A stretch of 64,000 nt of DNA, taken from NCBI RefSeq assembly GCF_004363305.1, contig NZ_SNZA01000001.1:1143228-1207227 (forward strand). The letters are read 5' to 3'. The stretch is from Marinomonas communis (GTDB lineage Bacteria > Pseudomonadota > Gammaproteobacteria > Pseudomonadales > Marinomonadaceae). Positions 1-8,624 of the stretch are shown here, one piece after another; position 1 is the stretch's first letter; the number at the start of each line of letters is the position of its first letter. Below the pieces are notes generated by a model that made no database searches, was not told the origin of the DNA, and saw only the letters and a list, made by a program, of their open reading frames with translations. The translations under genes and the position numbers were made by a program.

Positions 1-496
1 AAGAATCAAACCCTTCGTCGAGCAAAGACTGTGTTTGATCAATCCCTTGTTGCACACCGCCATTGGCTAACCAGCCTAATGCTTCCAACTTTTCTTTGGC
101 ATCATCCATGCCCTGTTGCACAGCCTCTTTAGCACTGGCAAACACTGTACTGAGACGATCATCACTTGCGCCATCTTGCTGCAGTTTCTCCATGTAATTT
201 CCGACATGAGAGAGAATTCTCTGAGCCACACGTTCAGGAGAGAAATCGTTTTTGGACTCTTGTGTATTAGCCTGTTCTGCAGTTGAGCTAATCCTACCTT
301 CAATCGATGCGCTAAATCGTGCCGTCACCGACTGCTGAACTAGCCCCATAGCCCGATACGAGGAAGAAGATGGGCTATATCCATCAGCGCCCCAACTTTT
401 TTGAGAGACAGAAGAATCGGCAGACGCACTTTGATTGCGCTGCTGTGTCGCATAATTGGACACGAAATTCCCCAAGCCTTTTAGTGGATCAGACAT
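1..496 (-). CDS. DUF5610 domain protein (C-terminus beyond window)
   Basis: The reading frame opens at ATG 494-496 on the minus strand behind a good GGAG ribosome binding site and runs off the left edge without a stop, so only about 165 N-terminal residues are present. After a low-complexity Ser/Gln-rich N-terminus the protein has a segment typical of DUF5610: a motif ending SPERVAQRILSHVGNYMEKL, then a helix with EAVQQGMDDAKEKLEALG and a repeat-like GVQQGIDQTQSLLDEGFD. The family is found in marine gammaproteobacteria and has no assigned function. There is no signal peptide. Recognition of the family is from memory; the partial length prevents any comparison with full-size relatives. Confidence 0.75.
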   Translation of the reverse strand, partial: MSDPLKGLGNFVSNYATQQRNQSASADSSVSQKSWGADGYSPSSSSYRAMGLVQQSVTARFSASIEGRISSTAEQANTQESKNDFSPERVAQRILSHVGNYMEKLQQDGASDDRLSTVFASAKEAVQQGMDDAKEKLEALGWLANGGVQQGIDQTQSLLDEGFDS

Positions 497-572
497 ACTC
501 CTTCCCCATAACTTAATTAAACTATAGGGAAGTTAACGGCCAAGCTGTTTAAAACTTAAGCAAAAAAAGACA

Positions 573-1475
573 CTATTTTATTAGCCATTGATTAATGTAT
601 TTTGCAATTTGTCTTGGTTTTTGGAATGGAAGAGAGTGATCACAACCTGTTAGCATAATGTGCTGCCAACCGTTGCGCGCTTGAGCTACCTCGTCATAGT
701 GCTCAATCAATAGGGTATGACTTAAAGCCCCAGAAAACAGTAAAACTTGATCCGTATGATCAATCAATACATCACGCTTATTTGGGGCTTTCGTCATCGC
801 TTCCACCCAATCCGTCACGGCATCTAAGGCATAACTAAAGCCAATCGGACGATGGGCCAAGCGGCTTTGGGTCGTTGCTTCGGCAACCGGATGTTTGCGG
901 CGATTCGGCGAGACACCATCCATAAAATGTGCAACACCGAGTTCCACGTCCCCTGTTTCTCGAATGGTTTGAGAAGCCAATCTGTAACGCTGACGCACGT
1001 CTGCAAGTGTATTAACACATGCTCTATCCAAAGAAGCTGGCTCCATTAACATCATACGATGCGCTACGCCATTTTCTTGCACCAGCCATGCATTTAGGTT
1101 CAGTGCTACTAAGCCTCCTAGAGAATAGCCAATGATGTCAAACTGCTGCCAAGATACATTCTCGATCAAACATTGTATCTCTCGAGTTAGAGAATCAATT
1201 GTGACCGGTGTTTCTTGTTTCGTGTAATGGTAGCTTTGCCCCATTCCGGTTAAGTCTGGGATCAATAACCAACGCCAATAAGATAAATGCTCTAACATAG
1301 GTCCATAAGTTAGCTCTCCTGCCACCCCTGCTCCGTGGAGTAGCAAACAACACCCATCACTGTGACTGTTGGGATTTTCGATTAGCCTGTATGCAAGAAT
1401 ACTCTCACCACAGTGTAAAAATTTTGTCTTCACCACTTTAATTCTTCCTATTTGCTCCCACTTTTTGGGTATCAT
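573..1475 (-). CDS. alpha/beta hydrolase
   Basis: A 300-residue alpha/beta-hydrolase-fold protein. The N-terminal third carries an HGAG oxyanion-hole motif in LLLHGAG, the nucleophile elbow is GYSLGG near residues 116-121, and a late GCDHSLPF supplies the catalytic His. The substrate cannot be read from sequence. The ATG at 1473-1475 lacks a clear ribosome binding site, whereas AGGAAG lies 7 bases before a GTG at codon 14 (start at 1436), so the protein may begin there with VVKTKFLHCGES. It is divergent from pabB, only 36 bases away, so the two promoters must lie close together or overlap coding sequence. No signal peptide is seen, so it should be cytoplasmic. Confidence 0.85.
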   Translation of the reverse strand: MIPKKWEQIGRIKVVKTKFLHCGESILAYRLIENPNSHSDGCCLLLHGAGVAGELTYGPMLEHLSYWRWLLIPDLTGMGQSYHYTKQETPVTIDSLTREIQCLIENVSWQQFDIIGYSLGGLVALNLNAWLVQENGVAHRMMLMEPASLDRACVNTLADVRQRYRLASQTIRETGDVELGVAHFMDGVSPNRRKHPVAEATTQSRLAHRPIGFSYALDAVTDWVEAMTKAPNKRDVLIDHTDQVLLFSGALSHTLLIEHYDEVAQARNGWQHIMLTGCDHSLPFQKPRQIAKYINQWLIK

Positions 1476-1511
1476 ACGTCTCTAACGCTTTAATTTACGT
1501 GGTTTTATATT

Positions 1512-2903
1512 ATGTCAGAAGTCAAACTTATTCGTTTGCCTTATGAAAGCTCTCTTGCACGACTGTACCCAGCTGTGCAAGACCTCGATTACCCGATTTT
1601 ACTAGATAGCAACCATGACTCATTCTCGGACACGCGTTGGGATATCCTGAGCGCCGCACCCATTGCGACGCTCACCGCCCAAGGAACATCGTCTGACCTA
1701 ATGTGGCATACTCCAGCACCATTTGAACTAAGTAACCAAGAGAATCCGATGGAGACTCTGCGCTTAATGGTTGAAGAGATTACCAATCAACCTTGGAGCG
1801 ACGATGTCACTCTGCCATTTAATGGTGGTTTGCTAGGCTACTATGGTTATGAAGCTGGAAGATATGTTGAACAGTTACCTGAAAGTGTCATCGAAGACGT
1901 TAACCTCCCTACTCTTCTAGTGGGATTATATGGTTGGGCTCTCATCTCAGACCATCAAGCCAAAACCACGTCTTTGGTCATGACACCTTGGTGTCAATTC
2001 GACGAGCAGACATTGCTCGACCGACTGACAAAGCTAACATCAGATAAGACGGTACCATTTTCGTTGCACAGTGCATTTGAAGCGAATATGAGTGCACAGA
2101 GCTATGCAGAGCGGTTTGAAAAAGTAAAAAACTACATCAAAGCTGGTGACTGTTACCAAGTCAACTTAACGCAACGCTTCTCAGCCTCTTATGAGGGGGA
2201 TACTTGGTCTGCGTACCTAGCGTTGAAAGCTGTCTGTCCCACCCCTTTTTCCGCTTACTTCAAATTACCAGATGGACGCGCCGTTTTATCTCACTCTCCA
2301 GAACGGTTCATTTTGTGTGATCAAGGCAGAGTAGAATCCAAACCGATAAAAGGTACTCGCGCTCGTGGAGAAAATGCCAAACAAGATGCGGCATTGGCAG
2401 AAGAATTGCTTGCTTCTGAAAAAGACCGCGCTGAGAACTTAATGATTGTCGATTTGCTGCGTAATGATCTAGGTAAAAACTGCGTAACTGGCAGTGTAAA
2501 GGTTCCTATTTTGTTTGGCCTTGAGAGCTATGCCAATGTGCACCACATGGTTTCAACCGTTGAAGGCAGAGTCGCTAAAAAAGCCGATGCGTTAACCGTA
2601 TTTCAAGAAGGCTTCCCTGGCGGCTCTATTACCGGAGCTCCCAAAGTGCGAGCGATGGAAATCATCGATGAACTTGAGCCTCATGAACGCAGTGTTTACT
2701 GTGGATCAATGATTTACTTTGGTTGTAATGGTCAAATGGACTCAAGTATCACCATTCGCACACTCGTGGCGGATGGTCAAAAGATCCATTGCTGGGCAGG
2801 AGGAGGCTTGGTCGCAGATTCAATCTGTGAAGAAGAATACCAAGAAACCTTTACCAAAATAGGTCGTTTAACCCATACTTTAGAGAAGGAGTTCTTAAGG
2901 TAA
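1512..2903 (+). CDS. pabB: aminodeoxychorismate synthase component I
   Basis: PabB converts chorismate plus ammonia (from a glutamine amidotransferase partner) to 4-amino-4-deoxychorismate, the first step to the p-aminobenzoate moiety of folate. The 463-residue length is normal. The chorismate-binding domain fills the C-terminal two thirds, with PIKGTRARG near residue 277, LLRNDLGKNC near 315, FPGGSITGAPK and the late MDSSITIRT. The PIKGT lysine favours PabB over TrpE/anthranilate synthase. It is followed after 5 bases by the nudL-like gene, so the two are probably cotranscribed. No clear ribosome binding site precedes the ATG. The glutaminase subunit PabA is not in the window. Confidence 0.92.
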   Translation: MSEVKLIRLPYESSLARLYPAVQDLDYPILLDSNHDSFSDTRWDILSAAPIATLTAQGTSSDLMWHTPAPFELSNQENPMETLRLMVEEITNQPWSDDVTLPFNGGLLGYYGYEAGRYVEQLPESVIEDVNLPTLLVGLYGWALISDHQAKTTSLVMTPWCQFDEQTLLDRLTKLTSDKTVPFSLHSAFEANMSAQSYAERFEKVKNYIKAGDCYQVNLTQRFSASYEGDTWSAYLALKAVCPTPFSAYFKLPDGRAVLSHSPERFILCDQGRVESKPIKGTRARGENAKQDAALAEELLASEKDRAENLMIVDLLRNDLGKNCVTGSVKVPILFGLESYANVHHMVSTVEGRVAKKADALTVFQEGFPGGSITGAPKVRAMEIIDELEPHERSVYCGSMIYFGCNGQMDSSITIRTLVADGQKIHCWAGGGLVADSICEEEYQETFTKIGRLTHTLEKEFLR

Positions 2904-2908
2904 TCGCT

Positions 2909-3559
2909 ATGTTGGATGTATCTCACTTTTTAGAATCCCACCCATTAACGCCCACGATTGACGACATTCGTGCCGCGTTAGATATCGAGACATCCAACCA
3001 CATCTACAATCCAGATCAACATATAGCACCACAGGCTTACCGCCATGAATATCGAGCGGCTGCAGTATTAATTCCTATTTATAATTGTCCCGAAAGCAAC
3101 GAGCTGAAGGTTTTACTGACACAGCGCTCATTAAATATGCGTAATCATCCAGGTCAGATCGCCTTTCCAGGAGGAAAGCACGACCCAGAAGACGCCAGCA
3201 TCCAGTACACCGCCTTGCGCGAGACATTAGAAGAAGTTGGGCTTTCCCCCGACTGTTTCGACCTATTGGGAGAATTGGGCGAGTACTGCTCCGTCTCAGG
3301 CTTTTGCATCAAACCCGTTGTCGCAGAGATGACAAGAATGAGTGAACTTAGCCTGTGTGAAGAGGAAGTGGAACAGGCTCATTGGGTCCCCTTGCATCAC
3401 TTGCTTGACCCGAGGAACTTTCGCTACGTAGAGCGCGAAATTGGTAATGTAAAACGAGGCTATTTCGAGATTCTTTACGGTGATCTAAGGATCTGGGGAG
3501 TCACTGCTGGCATCATTTATGGGCTCTACCAAGCGATTGAAAATCATTCTCACAGATAG
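2909..3559 (+). CDS. nudL: NUDIX hydrolase, CoA pyrophosphatase-like
   Basis: A 216-residue NUDIX protein of the CoA-pyrophosphatase group. The signature VLLTQRSLNMRNHPGQIAF is the extension that characterises NudL/YeaB-type enzymes and is followed by PGGKHDPED and the NUDIX core ALRETLEEVGL (roughly residues 85-112), whose Glu residues bind the metal. The expected reaction is cleavage of CoA to 4'-phosphopantetheine and 3',5'-ADP; the family also accepts other nucleoside diphosphate derivatives. It starts 5 bases after pabB, so it is the second gene of that operon; the pabB-nudL pairing is common in gammaproteobacteria. Substrate assignment is by family only. Confidence 0.85.
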   Translation: MLDVSHFLESHPLTPTIDDIRAALDIETSNHIYNPDQHIAPQAYRHEYRAAAVLIPIYNCPESNELKVLLTQRSLNMRNHPGQIAFPGGKHDPEDASIQYTALRETLEEVGLSPDCFDLLGELGEYCSVSGFCIKPVVAEMTRMSELSLCEEEVEQAHWVPLHHLLDPRNFRYVEREIGNVKRGYFEILYGDLRIWGVTAGIIYGLYQAIENHSHR

Positions 3560-3657
3560 TGCTGATACATATAAGGTTAGGCATCATTTGTATTTTATAT
3601 CCCGCTAGTTAATTGCTATGGTACAGCCAAATTTGATTTCAACTAGGGTAGGAAACA

Positions 3658-4392
3658 ATGTCCAACTTTGACCTAGACGCCTTTGTTGCTCGCCATAAAG
3701 CAGATGAAGCACAAAAAATTATTCACAGCGCACTCAAAGAGTTCGATAACATTGCGATCTCATTCAGTGGTGCAGAAGATGTTGTTCTGATTGATATGGC
3801 TGTAAAAGCCAAAAAAGATGTCAGTGTTTTTTCTTTGGATACTGGCCGCCTTCATCCAGAAACTTACAAGTTTATTGAAACGGTTCGTAAGCATTACAAC
3901 ATTACGATTGATATCATGTCACCGGACTCAGCAAAGCTTGAAGCCTTTACCAAAGAAAAAGGTCTCTTTAGCTTTTATGAAGATGGTCACAAGGAATGTT
4001 GTGGCGTTCGTAAAGTAGCTCCTCTACGTAAAAAGCTGGCTACGTTAGATGCTTGGATTACCGGCCAACGCAAAGACCAAAGCCATGGCACACGTAATCA
4101 GCTTGATTTCGCCGAATTAGACAGCGCTTTCAGCAGCAAAGATCAGCCATTGTATAAATTCAATCCACTTGCAAACTGGTCTTCAGAAGATGTGTGGAAC
4201 TACATCAAAGTGTTCGAAGTTCCATTTAATGAGCTACACCAAAAGGGCTTCACCAGCATTGGCTGCGAACCTTGCACACGCCCAGTTCTGCCTAATCAGC
4301 ATGAGCGCGAAGGACGCTGGTGGTGGGAAGAGTCAGAGCATAAAGAATGTGGCTTACATATCGGTAACTTAATACCTACCAAGCAAGCCTAA
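3658..4392 (+). CDS. cysH: adenylyl/phosphoadenylyl-sulfate reductase, Fe-S type
   Basis: Thioredoxin-dependent reduction of activated sulfate to sulfite in assimilatory sulfur metabolism. The 244-residue protein has the PP-loop-like [12 protein letters not shown], and TGQRKDQS and the C-terminal KECGLH with the catalytic Cys231. It also has the CC pair (Cys114/115) and CEPC (Cys203/206), the four cysteines that bind a [4Fe-4S] cluster in enzymes using adenosine 5'-phosphosulfate; the enteric PAPS-specific enzyme lacks them. APS reductase activity (EC 1.8.4.10) is therefore the more likely assignment. A good SD (TAGGAAAC) precedes the ATG. The gene stands alone and is followed by a hairpin terminator. 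Confidence 0.92.
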   Translation: MSNFDLDAFVARHKADEAQKIIHSALKEFDNIAISFSGAEDVVLIDMAVKAKKDVSVFSLDTGRLHPETYKFIETVRKHYNITIDIMSPDSAKLEAFTKEKGLFSFYEDGHKECCGVRKVAPLRKKLATLDAWITGQRKDQSHGTRNQLDFAELDSAFSSKDQPLYKFNPLANWSSEDVWNYIKVFEVPFNELHQKGFTSIGCEPCTRPVLPNQHEREGRWWWEESEHKECGLHIGNLIPTKQA

Positions 4393-4401
4393 CTCTTTTT
4401 G

Positions 4402-4425
4402 AGCGCCTAAATCACTTTAGGCGCT
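4402..4425 (+). terminator. hairpin terminator after cysH
   Basis: A perfect 10-bp stem (AGCGCCTAAA with TTTAGGCGCT) encloses a TCAC loop. The downstream side has only a short T stretch (TTTGCC), so termination may be partial. The right arm overlaps the stop codon of the convergent LysR-domain gene. Confidence 0.65.
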
Positions 4426-4719
4426 TTGCCTTGCCGCTACACGATCATCTTTGTGAGTGACATAGCTCTGCCACTGCTCAACAAAACGTTCATAGCAACT
4501 ACCTAAGTCTTGAACATGTTGAAACAGCACTTCCCCAGCCTCTGTTAACTCCGTTGAACGACCGTGGCGAATCAACAAAGGTTCACCCAATCCTTTCTCC
4601 AGTTTTTGAATATGCTGACTGACCGCAGGCTGAGTCAACCCCAGCTTACGAGCCGTCTGCGTGAAACTTCCTGTTTCGACCAGCGTTCTAAATGTAATAA
4701 GATGTTGAGTATTAAGCAT
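4417..4719 (-). CDS. stand-alone LysR-type HTH protein
   Basis: A 100-residue protein consisting of almost nothing but a LysR N-terminal winged helix-turn-helix: LNTQHLITFRTLVETGSFT, then the recognition segment KLGLTQPAVSQHIQKLE and the wing GRSTELTEAGEVL. Ordinary LysR regulators are about 300 residues with a periplasmic-binding-like effector domain; here the frame stops after a short helical linker and the convergent cysH begins at once, so no effector domain is encoded next door. It is divergent from dgt (about 110 bases) and convergent with cysH. It may be a genuinely minimal regulator or the remnant of a longer gene. The intact HTH core and sound start favour a functional protein, but that is inference. 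Confidence 0.75.
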   Translation of the reverse strand: MLNTQHLITFRTLVETGSFTQTARKLGLTQPAVSQHIQKLEKGLGEPLLIRHGRSTELTEAGEVLFQHVQDLGSCYERFVEQWQSYVTHKDDRVAARQSA

Positions 4720-4830
4720 AATGTTTCCTTATGATTACGCTCATTATGCCCCCTACTCAGCTGTCAGGCATTGACCTACATCGTATTTTAATGAAAGACT
4801 GAGATTACCGCCTTTTGACAGCAGTAAAGC

Positions 4831-6177
4831 ATGATGAACGACAAATACGATCTCACCGAGTGGATGGAGAGACGCTCTGGTCCACGACTTGATAAAAGCA
4901 ACGATCATCGCAATGTCTATCAGCGTGACCGTGCTCGAATCATTCACAGCGCGGCTTTTCGACGCCTACAATCAAAAACTCAAATTCTGGCCATACGCCA
5001 GAACGATTACAGTCGGACACGATTGACCCATTCATTAGAGGTTGCTCAGATTGGGGGCGGTATTGTCTACCATCTACACGCCTCCAATGATCAAGAAGCC
5101 GCTTTTCAGCCATGGCTTGCCAGTGACTCCCTGATCGAAACAATCTGCTTAAGCCACGATATCGGTCACCCACCATTCGGACATGGAGGTGAAGTTGCTC
5201 TGAACTACATGATGATTGATCACGGCGGTTTTGAGGGGAACGGACAGTCGCTGCGCATATTAGGTAAAAGAGGATCATACTCAGAACATTTCGGCATGGA
5301 TGTTTCTCGAAGAACTATGCTAGGCGTACTGAAATATCCAGCACTACACGATACGGTGGTGGGAAAATACCCGCAAAAACCGGATAGTTTAAGAGAATTC
5401 AAAGCGAAAAACTGGCATCCGCCAAAATGCATTTATGCTGAAGAAAAAGAATTACTTGAATGGATTCTCTCACCTTTCAGTCAGTGGGATCGAGAACAAC
5501 TCAGCCAAGTTACTTGGCACGAAAGCAGTCAACATGGACGAACCGCTCACTGTAGCTTTGATACTTCGATCATGGACCTAGCTGATGACATTGCTTATGG
5601 CGTGCATGATTTAGAAGATGCCATTGTGTTGGGTATGGTGACCCGAGACATGTGGCAACAACACCTACGCCCTAAATTGGATGAAATCAATAGTGCTTTT
5701 CTAAAGGACAACTTGTCCCGCCTTGAGGAGCAACTGTTTAGCAAGCAAAGTCACTTACGCAAGAAAGCGATTGGCGACTTGGTAAGCTGGTTTATTACCA
5801 CCTGTTACGTCCAAGAAATACAGTCATTTGAGCATCCTTTGCTCCGCTTCCAAGCCACACTGCCGGAAGCTGAGCGCACTGCACTTAACATTCTAAAAGA
5901 CTTTGAAATGCAGCACATCATCATGCGCCCCGAGGTGCAAATGCTGGTTTATAAAGGTCAGCAAATGCTCTTAGAGATGTTTGAAGCGTTGGCAGCAGAC
6001 CCAGCCAGATTACTCCCCAAAGAGCTTGCAAAAGAATGGCGACAGTGCCATGAACAAGGAGCCAATAGCCATAGAATCATTTGCGACTATATGGCGTCAA
6101 TGAGTGACGATTACGCCAGCCGCATGTATAAAACGTTGTTTGTTCCAAGTTCTGGGTCAGTATTCGAGCCGATTTAG
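4831..6177 (+). CDS. dgt: dGTP triphosphohydrolase (dGTPase)
   Basis: An HD-superfamily enzyme hydrolysing dGTP to deoxyguanosine and triphosphate, adjusting dNTP pools. The 448-residue protein opens with RDRARIIHSAAFRRLQSKTQ, then DYSRTRLTHSLEVAQ containing the first metal His, and the HD core CLSHDIGHPPFGHGGE near residues 107-122; a second Asp-rich helix is MDLADDIAYGVHDLEDA. Length and motifs match the dGTPase-like family. The start is one of two consecutive ATG codons at 4831/4834; neither has a strong SD. It is monocistronic, divergent from the LysR-HTH gene and convergent with a GNAT gene 6 bases downstream. Confidence 0.9.
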   Translation: MMNDKYDLTEWMERRSGPRLDKSNDHRNVYQRDRARIIHSAAFRRLQSKTQILAIRQNDYSRTRLTHSLEVAQIGGGIVYHLHASNDQEAAFQPWLASDSLIETICLSHDIGHPPFGHGGEVALNYMMIDHGGFEGNGQSLRILGKRGSYSEHFGMDVSRRTMLGVLKYPALHDTVVGKYPQKPDSLREFKAKNWHPPKCIYAEEKELLEWILSPFSQWDREQLSQVTWHESSQHGRTAHCSFDTSIMDLADDIAYGVHDLEDAIVLGMVTRDMWQQHLRPKLDEINSAFLKDNLSRLEEQLFSKQSHLRKKAIGDLVSWFITTCYVQEIQSFEHPLLRFQATLPEAERTALNILKDFEMQHIIMRPEVQMLVYKGQQMLLEMFEALAADPARLLPKELAKEWRQCHEQGANSHRIICDYMASMSDDYASRMYKTLFVPSSGSVFEPI

Positions 6178-6183
6178 CCAGTA

Positions 6184-6696
6184 TCACAACTCAATATGGC
6201 GACCCAACAAAATCAGGTCGCCTTTTACACCACCGCTACGTGCAACACTGGGTAAACATCCCCACTGCTCATAACCCTGCTGCAAAAAGAAACGTTGACT
6301 GGTGACATTGGCCTCTAATACATGCGCTACAAATGTATGCAGCTGATGTTTCAAAGCGTACTGATTTAAATAGCGAAGTAGCCAAGCCCCGATGCCCAGT
6401 CTATGCCATGCTGTTTTTATATAGATGGCGATTTCAGCAACACCTTCCAAGGCCGGAACACCATAAAATGATTCTGAGGCACACCACCCAATGAGCTCAC
6501 CTTCATGACATACAACCAGCAACGGGAATTTATCCGTTGAGCAATCGATCCAGTCCAGCACGCTGGCAAGAGTAATCCCGCCTTTGAAATCGGCCTGAGC
6601 CTCTGACTCAAGAAAAATAGCAAGAATTATTGGTGCATCATCTATATCCGCATGACGCACCAATAATGAATTAAGGTCCACGCTAACCTTGCTCAA
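6184..6696 (-). CDS. GNAT-family N-acetyltransferase
   Basis: A 170-residue GNAT protein resembling the phosphinothricin/methionine-sulfoximine acetyltransferase subgroup. It contains the acetyl-CoA binding region IKTAWHRLGIGAWLLRYLNQ followed by VLEANVTSQRFFLQQGYEQWG. It overlaps the end of the upstream DUF2333 gene by 14 bases, so it is translationally coupled as the last gene of a minus-strand operon. The acceptor substrate cannot be predicted from sequence. Confidence 0.8.
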   Translation of the reverse strand: MSKVSVDLNSLLVRHADIDDAPIILAIFLESEAQADFKGGITLASVLDWIDCSTDKFPLLVVCHEGELIGWCASESFYGVPALEGVAEIAIYIKTAWHRLGIGAWLLRYLNQYALKHQLHTFVAHVLEANVTSQRFFLQQGYEQWGCLPSVARSGGVKGDLILLGRHIEL

Positions 6697-7729
6697 GCAG
6701 TCGAATCAAGTCGATGATCTGTGCATTCGCACGGGACATATATGACGCCATCACAAGGGAGTGATTGGCAAGAAAACCGAAACCGCTACCATTCAAAATG
6801 ACTGGTGACCATACAGCTTGCTGGGTTGACTCTAGCTCTCGAATAATTTGACGAAGGCTGACTAAAGCATTCTTATCCTGCAATGTGAACACGAAATCCA
6901 CTTCCACAGATTTTAGAATGTGAATCATAGCCCAGCTTGCACCACGAGCCTCATAGAATACATCGTCTATTTGGGTCCATGGTGTCTGAACATATTTATA
7001 GCCAGATGTTTCAGTTGATTGACGCGCACTTGTGTCACCCGCCAAATCAGTGTTTTCTCGAACCTTGGCCACACTTGCCGATAAACGTTGGGACAAGCTG
7101 CCTAAACGAGTAGACATATCGGACAAGTAATCCGCTAAATTGTCAGCACGAGAGTAAAACTGTGCGTTATCTTCTTTCACAGCTAAACGATCGAGGTATT
7201 TGATAAGCTCTGAGTTGCCGCGGCGATACTCACTTTCACTAGATGGCAAAGCCCAACTGCGTGTGTCAAAGTTGTACTGTGGCTCCGCAATTTTCAAATT
7301 CTCATCTTCGGTAGATTGGGATTGACTACGGCTAAATTCTTTACGTAAAGCACGCGCCAAGTCTCGAACCTGAACCATTACTCCCATTTCCCATGCAGGC
7401 ATATTGTCTAGTAATACGCCAGGTGGCATCACGTCATTTGATAAAAAGCCTCCCGGCTTCTCTAGCAAAGTATCAACCAAACTGTACAAAGTGTTTGTGG
7501 TCGTGTACCCCGTCACAAGTTGCTTACTATTATTCAAGTAGCCACGAGATTCAGCACGCTCTTTTGCCGCCGCCACCACATCAAATGGCTCAGGCTCTGA
7601 ACTCCAATACATTCCCAGCCCAGTCAGCAATACGATCAGTAGCAGAACGATCACTGAAATCGTGCGACCAACCTTTGGCAACTCTGACAATGAGCGCCAA
7701 AATGCTATTTTACTAATGAATTTCGCCAT
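6683..7729 (-). CDS. DUF2333 family membrane-anchored protein
   Basis: A 348-residue protein with one N-terminal transmembrane helix (about residues 22-43, TISVIVLLLIVLLTGLGMYW) and a large soluble, probably periplasmic, domain. The segment PGGFLSNDVMPPGVLLDNMP and the following VQVRDLARALRKEFSR are hallmarks of DUF2333, a proteobacterial family of unknown function. It sits between an upstream TPR-like lipoprotein gene (16 bases) and an overlapping GNAT gene. The context suggests an envelope function, but no activity is known. Confidence 0.82.
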   Translation of the reverse strand: MAKFISKIAFWRSLSELPKVGRTISVIVLLLIVLLTGLGMYWSSEPEPFDVVAAAKERAESRGYLNNSKQLVTGYTTTNTLYSLVDTLLEKPGGFLSNDVMPPGVLLDNMPAWEMGVMVQVRDLARALRKEFSRSQSQSTEDENLKIAEPQYNFDTRSWALPSSESEYRRGNSELIKYLDRLAVKEDNAQFYSRADNLADYLSDMSTRLGSLSQRLSASVAKVRENTDLAGDTSARQSTETSGYKYVQTPWTQIDDVFYEARGASWAMIHILKSVEVDFVFTLQDKNALVSLRQIIRELESTQQAVWSPVILNGSGFGFLANHSLVMASYMSRANAQIIDLIRLLEQG

Positions 7730-7745
7730 AAATGCGTTCCCATAG

Positions 7746-8522
7746 TTAGTTTACTTTAATCTCAATCAGGTGCTTCGAGTTTCTATAAGTCATTGCTCGA
7801 ACACGAAAATTAGGTGTTCTGCTATTGATGATTTGATATAGCAGCCGACCTTCTTTATCACTAGGCCAGTGTATTTCAAGTGCCCCTTGTGTTTGCTCAA
7901 CACGATCAATAATGGGTTGTAAATGCGATAGAATAACAGGTTCGTCTAATGCAAATAAATTTTTAGGTAGAGTATACACATCTTCACTTACCCGCGTTTG
8001 CACGGCTTCTGTCTTATTAGCACTGATTTGAGCGATGCGCTGTTTTGCTTCTTTAATGGCTGGATCATCAGCGTTAACTCGCGATGCTTTTGCTATAAAA
8101 CTATTCGCGCTCGCTCTTTTCCCCTGCCGAGCCGCCGTTTCAGCCCACTCGATATATGTGTCTACAATGTCAGCCAATCCTTGTGTCGCTTCATAGTTCC
8201 CAGGATCACGACCTAAAGCAATTTGAAAGTACAAATAAGCATTGTCACCCTCAGGAGTTAATAATCGCTGTTCAGACAAAGCCAGCTTACCCTGCTGGAT
8301 AATCCTTTGTGTAATACGTTGCGCTTGTGACATTTTATTCGTTTTAGACGTGTTAGCACTATGACTAACTTTCGGCTCTTCAGCTTGCTCAATTACGTCA
8401 CTTTTTTGAAGACTATTCGGTGTCGCTTGCGTATCCGTATGCCACCAGTTTTGCCCACCCATTGAGCTACAAGCAGTTAAAAACATTGACGAAGTAAGTA
8501 AGAAAAGCGCTTTTTTTATCAA
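7746..8522 (-). CDS. TPR-like lipoprotein, unknown function
   Basis: A 258-residue predicted lipoprotein: the signal peptide ends in the lipobox LTAC with the lipidated Cys near residue 18. After a polar linker, a helical region (about residues 65-165) reads like tetratricopeptide helices, for example YLYFQIALGRDPGNYEATQG and IEWAETAARQGKRASANSFI. The C-terminal 60 residues form a separate, beta-rich domain ending HLIEIKVN. I do not recognise a named family. It leads the operon with DUF2333 and GNAT genes; its start lies about 100 bases from divergent dsbD. Confidence 0.7.
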   Translation of the reverse strand: MIKKALFLLTSSMFLTACSSMGGQNWWHTDTQATPNSLQKSDVIEQAEEPKVSHSANTSKTNKMSQAQRITQRIIQQGKLALSEQRLLTPEGDNAYLYFQIALGRDPGNYEATQGLADIVDTYIEWAETAARQGKRASANSFIAKASRVNADDPAIKEAKQRIAQISANKTEAVQTRVSEDVYTLPKNLFALDEPVILSHLQPIIDRVEQTQGALEIHWPSDKEGRLLYQIINSRTPNFRVRAMTYRNSKHLIEIKVN

Positions 8523-8624
8523 GAGAACTCCTAGCTATTTGGAAACTTTTACATCCATTGGTAGTCTATATCGCCTTCAGCTACGATGACACTTCCGTCA
8601 CAACAATTCGGGCCCAGCACTATT

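Noticed and set aside
3588..3620. TTGTAT and TGCTAT upstream of cysH
   Set aside because: The gap is about 20 bp, outside the usual range, so the promoter is not supported.
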